The notes beneath the pieces are model-generated. The model was not told where the DNA came from. It searched no databases and worked only from the letters and a program-made list of their open reading frames with translations. Made by a program: the position numbers and the translations under genes. This document shows positions 1 through 7,250 of a stretch of DNA of 50,559 bases, one piece after another. Numbering within the stretch: the first letter of the stretch is position 1; each line of letters opens with the position of its first letter. The DNA lies in assembly GCA_017445205.1 (NCBI GenBank), contig JAFSUP010000070.1, positions 1 to 50,559 on the forward strand, in the 5' to 3' direction. The stretch comes from Synergistaceae bacterium (lineage in GTDB: Bacteria; Synergistota; Synergistia; Synergistales; Aminobacteriaceae).

Positions 1-477
1 GGGGTCATGGGCTATCACAGCTACTCCGAAGAGATCCGCGACGCTCTCGAAATTGCCAAAAACAAAGGAATTAATTATAAATTCATTGAACAAGATATTC
101 CCGGCGCACACCCTAACACAGCAAGGATCCATTTTGTTCTTGATGACGGCACTGAAGGCACTGTCGAAGGAGCCAGCATTGGCGGAGGAAATATCCGCGT
201 TGACTTAGTGAACGGCATGAGAGTCGATTTCACGGGCGAGAATAATACGATTCTTGTTCTTCATTGGGACAAACCCGGAGTCATTGCCGATGTTACAAAT
301 TTAATGAGGCTGAAATACTCTCACACGAACATTTCAAACTTTCATCTTTCACGAAAAGAGCGCGGCGGCGAAGCCCTCATGACGATTGAAATTGACGGAA
401 TGCCCGAAGAAGGAATGATTAGCGACATTCGCGGCTTGAACAACGTCATTAACTCTCTTTTAATTCGAGCAATATAA
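1..477 (+). CDS. sdaAB: L-serine dehydratase, beta subunit (5'-truncated by window edge)
   Basis: C-terminal part of the beta subunit of the two-subunit, iron-sulfur L-serine dehydratase, which deaminates serine to pyruvate and ammonia in the cytoplasm. The frame is open through base 1, so the visible ATG at base 7 is internal; family members are about 220 residues, so roughly 65 are missing. The visible part holds the end of the beta domain (HPNTARIHF, EGASIGGGNIRV) and, from about residue 80, an ACT domain (VLHWDKPGVIADVTNLM) that senses amino acids. The alpha subunit follows after 18 bp and is presumably co-transcribed. The identification is firm; the true start lies outside the window. 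Confidence 0.93.
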   Translation, partial: GVMGYHSYSEEIRDALEIAKNKGINYKFIEQDIPGAHPNTARIHFVLDDGTEGTVEGASIGGGNIRVDLVNGMRVDFTGENNTILVLHWDKPGVIADVTNLMRLKYSHTNISNFHLSRKERGGEALMTIEIDGMPEEGMISDIRGLNNVINSLLIRAI

Positions 478-495
478 AGAGAGGAGGAAAATTTT

Positions 496-1371
496 ATGCT
501 TCAATATGATTCGATTGATGAAATTGTAAAAGCCGCTGACGATAAAAAAATCAGCGATGTAGTTTTAGCTGACCAAGCAAAATTCATGGATGTTAAGCCC
601 GAAGATTTATATTCGCGAATGGAAAATAGTTTTGATGTCATGTGCGAGGCCGTCAAGAAAGGACAAGATGAAAACATAAAATCGATGTCAGGCTTGACGG
701 GCGGCGAAGGCTTCAAAATGAAAAATTATTCCGAGAATGGCGGCTTGTCAGGAAAGTTTATGACTAAGGCAATGTCAATGGCTCTTGCTGTCGCCGGCTA
801 TAACGCTTCAATGGGAAAAATCGTAGCTACTCCGACGGCTGGAAGCTGCGGAATAATGCCCGGCTGCCTCGTATCTCTCTACGACGAAGGACGAGCCGAC
901 AAGCGCGATATAGTAATGTCGATGTTTACTTCGGGAGCTTTCGGAATTGTCATTGCTAAGAATGCTTCGATAGCCGGCGCTCAAGGAGGCTGTCAAGCTG
1001 AATGCGGAAGTGCTTCGGGAATGGCTGCGGCGGCACTCGTTGAACTCATGGGCGGGACTCCGGCTCAATGTGCTGACGCTTGCGCAATAGCTATAGCTAA
1101 TCAGCTGGGACTTGTTTGCGACCCTGTTGCCGGGCTTGTTGAAATTCCTTGCATTAAGCGCAATGTTTCCGGCGTAATGATAGCTTTCTCGTCAGCAGAT
1201 ATGGCTCTCGCAGGGATTAAAGCCTATATTCCTGTTGATGAATGTATCACAGCTATGCGCAACGTCGGCGACGCTCTTATACCCGCATTGAAAGAAACTG
1301 CGTTAGGCGGACTTGCTTCAACGCCCACGGGTAAGGCTCTGAAAGAAAAAGTTTTTGGTGTTGAAAAATAA
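496..1371 (+). CDS. sdaAA: L-serine dehydratase, iron-sulfur alpha subunit
   Basis: Catalytic alpha subunit of L-serine dehydratase. At 291 residues it has the usual length. Conserved cysteines that can ligate the [4Fe-4S] cluster are in TAGSCGIMPGC (Cys118, Cys124), GGCQAEC (166/170) and CDPVAGLVEIPC (208/219). The cluster binds the serine hydroxyl, so the enzyme is oxygen-sensitive and fits an anaerobe. The ATG has a strong GAGGAGG Shine-Dalgarno 8-9 bp upstream, and the beta subunit lies directly before it. A terminator follows, so the two genes form the end of one operon. Confidence 0.96.
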   Translation: MLQYDSIDEIVKAADDKKISDVVLADQAKFMDVKPEDLYSRMENSFDVMCEAVKKGQDENIKSMSGLTGGEGFKMKNYSENGGLSGKFMTKAMSMALAVAGYNASMGKIVATPTAGSCGIMPGCLVSLYDEGRADKRDIVMSMFTSGAFGIVIAKNASIAGAQGGCQAECGSASGMAAAALVELMGGTPAQCADACAIAIANQLGLVCDPVAGLVEIPCIKRNVSGVMIAFSSADMALAGIKAYIPVDECITAMRNVGDALIPALKETALGGLASTPTGKALKEKVFGVEK

Positions 1372-1399
1372 AAATTTTTTTAGCGAAGAATAATCTACA

Positions 1400-1428
1400 C
1401 GCCTGTGTTGTTCGCAGGCGATTTTTTT
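1400..1428 (+). terminator. Rho-independent terminator after sdaAA
   Basis: CGCCTG pairs with CAGGCG across a 9-base loop, followed by ATTTTTTT. It closes the serine dehydratase operon. Confidence 0.85.
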
Positions 1429-1434
1429 GCGTGC

Positions 1435-1440
1435 TATAAT
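1435..1440 (+). promoter_or_regulatory. Extended -10 promoter for the lipoprotein gene
   Basis: TATAAT preceded by TGC (extended -10), just past the sdaAA terminator and about 40 bp before the likely ATG at 1481. No good -35 is visible. Confidence 0.55.
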
Positions 1441-1496
1441 TCGCAAAATGAAATTTTTATTAGGAGATGTATTTTGGAAAATGATTAAAAAAGTTA

Positions 1497-1504
1497 CCCC
1501 CCCC
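1497..1504 (+). repeat. C8 homopolymer in the signal-peptide region
   Basis: Eight consecutive C residues in an otherwise AT-rich stretch, 16 bp after ATG 1481. Tract length decides whether that ATG is in frame with the lipoprotein. Confidence 0.8.
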
Positions 1505-1530
1505 AGATTAAAAATTTAGTCTGGCTTGTC

Positions 1531-3408
1531 GTGCTCTTAGCAGCTCTTTGCGTCCTTTCAGTAGGTTGCGGAGGCGGTCATTCAGGTTTAGGTAGCTCAG
1601 GCAACGTTGCAAAAGACTTGCTGGAGAACAAAACGTTTGGAAGTACGTCAGGCACTAAGGGCACTGGAACGGCAACATACAACGGGGGTGCCGTCAGCGT
1701 AGATATTTCGGACGTTTCAATCAGCTTCGCAAACGTTACGACGGCGGCAACGGCTTCAGTACAGACCGTGGCTATAACGGCAAGCGTTACGGCTTCCTAC
1801 AAGATCACCATCAACGGTACAACGCAGTCATACGGGCCTGAAACTAAGACTGTCGAACTTACTGAAACAAGTTCTGCCGTTTATGCCTTCTCGTTTGGAG
1901 ACATATTATTCACGATTGACCCGACTTCCAAAATAATTACCTTCGCAGGAAAGTTCACATTCGATGGAACTGAATACACGGTGTCGACTCCGATTGAAAT
2001 CGGCGTAACCGAGTCCGTGAGTCTCAACGGCGCGTGGATTTACGAGAGCGGAACTATATCGGGAGTCATTTCCGGCGACTCACGCATGGTAGATGTTGCG
2101 TTCACGCCCCTCCAGTTTGTTACCAACATCAACAGCTCTAACCTCGCCAGCGACAAAGGCAGCGCAAATTTCTCAATGGTTCTGTGTCTTTCAGGCGATT
2201 CGCCCCGGGCAATAAGAATCCCGGTCCTTTATGAAAATGTAACCCTCACGACCAGCCGCGACGCTGATGACAGATGGACGCTCTCCAACGGAAGTTTCTC
2301 GTTTGATTTCGATCCCTCGAAAGCTACTTTGACCGTCAACGGAACTTCGACAGGCGCAAAGACCGCCAACATCAAATTTGATAACGTTGTTCTCAGAAGG
2401 CCCGACATGAGCAAAATAACGGCCATTGACGTAAGCACTGTGTTAAAAGACTCAACTTGGACGCTCAACGAATACACAGACGCATACAAAAACGGAGGCT
2501 ATATAGTCTTCGGGAATGCCGGCGAAGCGTTCTCGGACAGAGCTTTTAGCAGCATTTATTTTGACAACGTCAACGTTGCTGACGGAACTGGACACATGAC
2601 CGCTCTTGTTACTGCCCCGGCAACAGTTTATGACCGCGGCACTTCAGCAGCAGCCGTACTGTCGGGCGATATGACCTTCCCGTTAATCATCAGCCAAGAC
2701 ATAACGTTGACTAAAATCGTGGACAACATCTATAAATTCGACCTGGGCAGCACATTACAGCCCACGAAAGGCGTAATAGTTTTCTCCGATGACAAGACGG
2801 CTACGATAGTCGTTGATTCGACCTATGGAACTTACGGCGGAGAGAATTACCTGAAAGCTGGCTTCATGTTCACGAACCTGACGAAAAAGACCCAGACTGA
2901 CACGGAGTTTGCCACGGCATTGGGAAGCGCTAATATCGCTAACACGACTTGGGTTTCAAGCGAAGACATGACCGGCGGAATGATCTATGACAGCAAGGTT
3001 GCGACAAAGACGATGGTGCTTCCCGCAAAGGTATCGGACGACAATCCGTTCACAATCAAATTCATAGATATTGACATCGCCAATAAAGCCGCAACGATTT
3101 CAGCCGACGGAGTTCTTGAGTATACGACTTCAGCAGACAGTGCGCTCACGACCGTTTCTGTTGACATCGGTGCAATGCTCACAGCCTTGGACTCGAATAC
3201 AACTACAAGGTCGCACGATCTTTCTAACATCACTCACGCCGGTTATAACACGCTGTTTGCCACTATCGAAGACAGCAGATTCGCAGTTATTCTTCAGGAC
3301 ACGGCGGACTCCGCTTTTGTGTTTGTCGATTTAGTTTCGGGCGACAGCACCAGCCGTCAGAGCGACACAATCGTGTCAATCTCCGGCGCAATGAAAAAAC
3401 AGCAATAA
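1531..3408 (+). CDS. Large putative lipoprotein, start disrupted by a C8 tract
   Basis: Unrecognised exported protein of about 625 residues, rich in Ser, Thr, Asp and Gly with alternating hydrophobics, as in beta-strand surface proteins. The frame opens in a hydrophobic stretch ending in a lipobox (VLSVGC) followed by GGG, so it should be a lipidated, surface-exposed protein. The only in-frame start is GTG 1531, which leaves no basic N-region. An ATG at 1481 begins MIKKVTPP and then meets eight C residues (1497-1504); with nine C (or six) that frame runs into IKNLVWLVVLLAALCVLSVGC, a textbook lipoprotein signal. The gene is therefore either phase-variable and OFF here, or the tract carries an error. 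It is flanked by its own promoter and terminator. No function is assigned. Confidence 0.75.
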   Translation: MLLAALCVLSVGCGGGHSGLGSSGNVAKDLLENKTFGSTSGTKGTGTATYNGGAVSVDISDVSISFANVTTAATASVQTVAITASVTASYKITINGTTQSYGPETKTVELTETSSAVYAFSFGDILFTIDPTSKIITFAGKFTFDGTEYTVSTPIEIGVTESVSLNGAWIYESGTISGVISGDSRMVDVAFTPLQFVTNINSSNLASDKGSANFSMVLCLSGDSPRAIRIPVLYENVTLTTSRDADDRWTLSNGSFSFDFDPSKATLTVNGTSTGAKTANIKFDNVVLRRPDMSKITAIDVSTVLKDSTWTLNEYTDAYKNGGYIVFGNAGEAFSDRAFSSIYFDNVNVADGTGHMTALVTAPATVYDRGTSAAAVLSGDMTFPLIISQDITLTKIVDNIYKFDLGSTLQPTKGVIVFSDDKTATIVVDSTYGTYGGENYLKAGFMFTNLTKKTQTDTEFATALGSANIANTTWVSSEDMTGGMIYDSKVATKTMVLPAKVSDDNPFTIKFIDIDIANKAATISADGVLEYTTSADSALTTVSVDIGAMLTALDSNTTTRSHDLSNITHAGYNTLFATIEDSRFAVILQDTADSAFVFVDLVSGDSTSRQSDTIVSISGAMKKQQ

Positions 3409-3441
3409 ATCTCTAAAATTCACGCAGAATTTATAAAATTG

Positions 3442-3470
3442 CAGGGTGTCGCGAGGCACTCTGTTTTTTT
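3442..3470 (+). terminator. Terminator after the lipoprotein gene
   Basis: CAGGGTG pairs with CACTCTG (one G-T pair) around an 8-base loop, followed by seven to eight T. Confidence 0.85.
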
Positions 3471-3481
3471 ATTTAGAGCGG

Positions 3482-3487
3482 TATAAT
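3482..3487 (+). promoter_or_regulatory. -10 box of the hisCB promoter
   Basis: TATAAT about 35 bp before the hisC ATG and directly behind the preceding terminator. The -35 is not obvious. Confidence 0.5.
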
Positions 3488-3522
3488 TACCCAAAAATTA
3501 TTGAATTTTTACGGAGAGAAGC

Positions 3523-4584
3523 ATGAGCAGATTTCTAAATTCTAAATTTAATTCGCTCGATCCTTACGACACAAGCGAAGAACTTGAAAGCATGAACGGC
3601 TATGTGCGACTTAACACAAACGAATCGCCGTTTGAACCGTCCGTGAACGTCGTCAAAGCGGCTCGCTCGGCGGCGGGAACTTTGAATTTCTATCCTGACC
3701 CCGATTGCACAAAGTTGCGCGAAAAACTTTCGGCCTTAATGAACGTCAAGCCGTCTGAAATTGTCTTCGGCAACGGGAGCGACGAAATTTTGAATATTTT
3801 ATTCATGGCCTTCTGCGAACACGACGCGGCCTTTCCTGATATTACTTACTCGTTTTATAAAATCCTCGCGGGCTTTCACGGCGTCGATTTCGTAACTGTT
3901 CCGCTTGATGAAAATTTCAAAATTAATCCCGACGATTATAAATCTCTAAACGGCCGCACGATCTTTATAGCTAATCCCAACGCACCAACTGGAATTTTTT
4001 TAAGCCTTGATGACGTTGAGAAAATCATAAATCAAAATCCTGATGGCCTAACCGTGATTGACGAAGCTTACATAGACTTCGGCGGCGAGAGTGCAAAGAA
4101 ATTAATTCATGAACATAAAAATTTAATCGTCGTTCGGACTTTCTCAAAATCTCGTTCAATGGCCGGAGCTAGATTAGGCTGGTGCATGACTAACGAAGAA
4201 ATCGCGAAGGACATCAACAACATCAAAAACACTTTCACGCCTTATAACATCAACGCAATGACTCAAGCGGCCGGACTTGCGGCTGTTGAGGACGAAGAAA
4301 TAACTCAAAAGAACGTAACAATGATTAAGCGCGTCCGCGACAACACAGCGAGCAGACTTCGCGAAATGGGCTTTGAAGTTCTGGATTCGTCAGCGAATTT
4401 TTTATTTGTACGTCATAAATCTGTCAGCGGCGAAAAAATTTTTGAAGCTCTGAAACGTTGCCGAATTATGATTCGTCATTTCACAAAACCGGAAAAAATT
4501 TCAGAGTTTAACAGAATCACAATCGGCACGGCTGAACAGATGCAAATTTTGTTGGAAGTCTTGAAACGGGTAATTAAGAAATGA
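3523..4584 (+). CDS. hisC: Histidinol-phosphate aminotransferase
   Basis: PLP-dependent class II aminotransferase that converts imidazole-acetol phosphate to histidinol phosphate with glutamate as amino donor. The 353-residue length is typical. Visible features are NTNESPF near the N-terminus, NPNAPTG (about 151-157), IDEAYIDF (about 179-186) and the Schiff-base lysine in RTFSKSRSMAGARLGW (Lys209). The ATG follows a GGAGAG Shine-Dalgarno. Its stop overlaps the hisB start (ATGA), so the two are translationally coupled. No other his genes lie in the window, so the pathway is scattered. Related enzymes can also act on aromatic amino acids; the hisB coupling supports the histidine role. Confidence 0.93.
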   Translation: MSRFLNSKFNSLDPYDTSEELESMNGYVRLNTNESPFEPSVNVVKAARSAAGTLNFYPDPDCTKLREKLSALMNVKPSEIVFGNGSDEILNILFMAFCEHDAAFPDITYSFYKILAGFHGVDFVTVPLDENFKINPDDYKSLNGRTIFIANPNAPTGIFLSLDDVEKIINQNPDGLTVIDEAYIDFGGESAKKLIHEHKNLIVVRTFSKSRSMAGARLGWCMTNEEIAKDINNIKNTFTPYNINAMTQAAGLAAVEDEEITQKNVTMIKRVRDNTASRLREMGFEVLDSSANFLFVRHKSVSGEKIFEALKRCRIMIRHFTKPEKISEFNRITIGTAEQMQILLEVLKRVIKK

Positions 4585-5168
4585 GACAATCTGAAATTAA
4601 TCGCGCAACTAAAGAAACTCAAATTAATTTATCGCTCGACCTTGACGGCACTGGCAAGAGCGAAATTAAAACAGGCTGCGGCTTTCTTGACCACATGCTC
4701 ACGCTGTTTGCTTCACACGGACGCTTTGACTTAAAAATTAATTGCGTTGGCGATTATCACGTTGATTATCATCACACTGTCGAAGACGTTGGAATTTGTT
4801 TAGGTCAGGCATTTAATAACGCTCTAGGCGACAAACGCGGAATAACTCGCTACGGAAATTTTATTTTGCCTATGGACGAAGTTTTAATTTTGACTGCTAT
4901 AGATTTTTCGGGACGCGCTTATCTAAATTGGGATATTAATATCGCGGCTCAAAAGGTCGGAGATTTCGACACAGAATTAGCTCAAGAATTTTGGCTCGGC
5001 TTCGTGCGAAACTCTTTTTCTACTCTTCATTTTAAGCAGCTCGCAGGCTCTAACGCTCATCATATAATCGAAGGCGCTTTCAAGTCCGCAGCGCGCAGCA
5101 TTGCTCAAGCCGTAAAAATAAATCCTGATTATAAAAACGAAATTCCTTCAACTAAGGGTATGTTATAA
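4581..5168 (+). CDS. hisB: Imidazoleglycerol-phosphate dehydratase
   Basis: Removes water from imidazole glycerol phosphate to give imidazole acetol phosphate, the step just before HisC. The protein is 195 residues, the monofunctional form without the phosphatase domain. Metal-binding motifs are present: FLDHMLTLFASHGRF, DYHHTVEDVGICLG and GSNAHHIIEGAFKSAARS. It starts on an ATG overlapping the hisC stop by four bases. No terminator is evident before dhaK, but an extended -10 (TG-n-TACAAT, 5178-5183) lies in the gap. Confidence 0.95.
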   Translation: MRQSEINRATKETQINLSLDLDGTGKSEIKTGCGFLDHMLTLFASHGRFDLKINCVGDYHVDYHHTVEDVGICLGQAFNNALGDKRGITRYGNFILPMDEVLILTAIDFSGRAYLNWDINIAAQKVGDFDTELAQEFWLGFVRNSFSTLHFKQLAGSNAHHIIEGAFKSAARSIAQAVKINPDYKNEIPSTKGML

Positions 5169-5177
5169 AATTCGTGT

Positions 5178-5183
5178 TACAAT
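5178..5183 (+). promoter_or_regulatory. Possible extended -10 upstream of dhaK
   Basis: TACAAT preceded by TGT, about 50 bp before the dhaK ATG. No clear -35. Confidence 0.4.
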
Positions 5184-5235
5184 CATTACACCAAATTTTC
5201 CAATAAAAATTTAAGACAGGGGAGGAAATCTCTTC

Positions 5236-6231
5236 ATGAAAAAGTTAATCAATCAGGTTGACAAAATCGTCGATGAAATGCTCGACGGTATGACGGCAGC
5301 TTATCCGCAGTACGTGAAACGCCTCGAAGGTTTTGAAGTCCTCGTTCGCGCTAAAGGGCCAAGCGCTAAAGTCGCTCTCGTATCCGGCGGCGGCTCCGGT
5401 CATGAACCTTCGCACGGCGGTTACGTCGGCAAAGGAATGTTAGACGGCGCTGTCGCGGGCGAAGTCTTCACGTCACCAACGCCGGATCAAGTTTTTGAGG
5501 CCGTCAAAGCCGTTGACGGTGGTAAAGGTGTCTTGCTCGTCATCAAAAACTACACGGGCGACGTTATGAATTTTGAAATGGCCGCGGATATGGCGCGCGA
5601 CGAAGGAATCAAAGTTGAGCAAGTTATCGTAGCTGATGATGTCGCTGTCGAAAACTCCACTTGGACAACAGGCCGCCGAGGAATCGCCGGTACGGTCTTC
5701 GTTCACAAAATCGCAGGTGCAGCAGCCGAAGCCGGTTTAGAACTTGCTGAAGTCAAACGCGTCGCAGAAAAAGTTATCGCTAACGTTCGTTCAATGGGAA
5801 TGGCCGTCAACGCTTGCACAGTCCCCGCGGCAGGCAAAGTCAGTTTTGAACTCACTGATGACGAAATCGAAATCGGAATCGGAATTCACGGCGAGCCCGG
5901 GACGCATCGCGAAAAAATTTCTGACGTCAACAACATCGCTGACAAATTACTTACGAAAATTTTCGCAGAAGGAATCTATAACGCCGGTGATGAAGTCGCT
6001 GTTATGGTCAACGGCATGGGCGGCACTCCTTTAATGGAACTCTTCGTTGCGAATAAACACGTTAAAGCCGTTCTTGACGAAAAGAAAATCACAGTCGCAA
6101 AGACTCTTGTCGGCAATTACATGACGTCGCTCGATATGGAAGGCTTCTCAATCACGCTCCTGAAACTCGATGACGAACTCAAGAAATTTTTGAACGCCCC
6201 CGCAGATACTCCCGCGTTCGTGCAATTCTAA
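5236..6231 (+). CDS. dhaK: Dihydroxyacetone kinase, DhaK subunit
   Basis: Substrate-binding subunit of dihydroxyacetone kinase. It binds dihydroxyacetone covalently through a histidine, here in GIGIHGEPG (His218), with a glycine-rich loop SGGGSGHEPSHGG at about 50-62. The length of 331 residues is normal. A strong GGGGAGGAAA Shine-Dalgarno precedes the ATG. DhaL (ATP or phosphoryl-binding) and the PTS subunit DhaM are not adjacent; a terminator follows directly. The partner genes must be elsewhere, or this is an orphan copy with another substrate. It may connect to the acid-sugar genes near 45-49 kb, whose expected product is dihydroxyacetone phosphate, but that link is inference. Confidence 0.9.
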   Translation: MKKLINQVDKIVDEMLDGMTAAYPQYVKRLEGFEVLVRAKGPSAKVALVSGGGSGHEPSHGGYVGKGMLDGAVAGEVFTSPTPDQVFEAVKAVDGGKGVLLVIKNYTGDVMNFEMAADMARDEGIKVEQVIVADDVAVENSTWTTGRRGIAGTVFVHKIAGAAAEAGLELAEVKRVAEKVIANVRSMGMAVNACTVPAAGKVSFELTDDEIEIGIGIHGEPGTHREKISDVNNIADKLLTKIFAEGIYNAGDEVAVMVNGMGGTPLMELFVANKHVKAVLDEKKITVAKTLVGNYMTSLDMEGFSITLLKLDDELKKFLNAPADTPAFVQF

Positions 6232-6248
6232 AAAAAATTTTATTAGTC

Positions 6249-6273
6249 GCGTCCTTCGGGGCGCATTTTTTTT
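6249..6273 (+). terminator. Terminator after dhaK
   Basis: GCGTCC/GGGCGC stem with a UUCG tetraloop, followed by ATTTTTTTT. UUCG loops are common in strong terminators. Confidence 0.9.
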
Positions 6274-6280
6274 GCCCGTG

Positions 6281-6286
6281 TATAAT
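6281..6286 (+). promoter_or_regulatory. -10 box upstream of the yhcH-tadA-recJ genes
   Basis: TATAAT (preceded by GTG) directly after the dhaK terminator, 30 bp before the ATG of the YhcH gene. Confidence 0.5.
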
Positions 6287-6315
6287 GAAAAGCCAAAAAA
6301 TGGAGATGATTTTTT

Positions 6316-6783
6316 ATGATAATAGGAACTTTACAACATTCTTCACGCTATTCAGCGTTCGGCAAAAACGTTCCCCTTGCTCTTGAGTACTTGGCCGAAC
6401 ATGAAAACGAGCTTGGAAATCTTTCGGCTGGAAAATATCAGATTGACGGCGATAACGTTCGCTTTGAAGTTGCCGAGTTTGAAGCAGCTAAACCAGAAGA
6501 AAAATTTTTTGAAACTCACGATGAGCATATTGACATTCACATAACGCTTAAAGGTAATGAATGGTACGGATATGCTCCAGCCGAGAACATGAAGAGCGAA
6601 AAATCTCACAGTGTTGAGAAAGATGCGCGTCATTTTTATGACAAGTGCGAAGACGGACTTTATTTTCAAGCTAAGCCGGGACAATTTATTTTATTCATGC
6701 CCGAAGACGCTCACAAGGCAGCTTTTTGTCTCGAGGGAAAACAAGGCCCCGTCAAAAAAATCGTCGTCAAAGTGAAAATATGA
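6316..6783 (+). CDS. YhcH/YjgK/YiaL family protein
   Basis: A 155-residue protein of the YhcH/YjgK/YiaL (DUF386) family, a cupin-like beta-barrel. The signature around EHIDIHITLKGNEWYGYAP (about 75-93) is clear. Members bind a metal and act in sugar or sialic-acid use (E. coli NanQ is an anomerase). No sialic-acid genes are nearby, so the substrate is unknown. A GGAGATGA Shine-Dalgarno precedes the ATG. The stop overlaps the tadA start (ATGA), so it is translationally coupled to an unrelated tRNA-editing gene. Confidence 0.85.
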   Translation: MIIGTLQHSSRYSAFGKNVPLALEYLAEHENELGNLSAGKYQIDGDNVRFEVAEFEAAKPEEKFFETHDEHIDIHITLKGNEWYGYAPAENMKSEKSHSVEKDARHFYDKCEDGLYFQAKPGQFILFMPEDAHKAAFCLEGKQGPVKKIVVKVKI

Positions 6784-7250
6784 ACCCAGACGATAATTAT
6801 TTCATGAATGCGGCACTCAATGAAGCTCGCAAAGCCTTCGATCGGGGTGATGTACCTGTCGGTGCGTTGCTAGTCCATGAAAATAAAATTTTAAGTTCAG
6901 GCAGCGACCACAAAGCCACAGACCCAACTGAACACGCAGAGATTATTGCAATTCGTTCGGGCGCAGCAAAATTAAATCGCTGGAATTTATCCGGCTGTAC
7001 TTTATATGTAACTCTTGAGCCGTGCCCAATGTGTGCCGGTGCTTGCGTCAATGCTAGAATTTCGCGCGTCGTTTACGGTGCAAATAATTTCAAGTCCGGC
7101 GCGGGTGGAACTCTCTACAACATTCTCAATGACTCAAGATTAAATCATGTCTGCAAAATTGAATCCGGAGTTTTGAAATCAGAATGTCTAAATCTCTTGC
7201 AGAATTATTTTTTCATTAGGAGGCAAACGCAATGCTCCCAAGGTGTTTAA
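6780..7250 (+). CDS. tadA: tRNA-specific adenosine deaminase
   Basis: Zinc deaminase that converts A34 of tRNA-Arg(ACG) to inosine, needed for decoding. Motifs of the cytidine/adenosine deaminase fold are HAE (His52, Glu54) and PCPMCAGAC (Cys82, Cys85), with the N-terminal YFMNAALNEARKAF. It has 156 residues. I chose ATG 6780, which overlaps the preceding stop and aligns with TadA N-termini; an open extension 18 codons upstream lies inside the YhcH gene and is unlikely to be used. The 3' end overlaps recJ by 19 bases. Confidence 0.93.
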   Translation: MNPDDNYFMNAALNEARKAFDRGDVPVGALLVHENKILSSGSDHKATDPTEHAEIIAIRSGAAKLNRWNLSGCTLYVTLEPCPMCAGACVNARISRVVYGANNFKSGAGGTLYNILNDSRLNHVCKIESGVLKSECLNLLQNYFFIRRQTQCSQGV

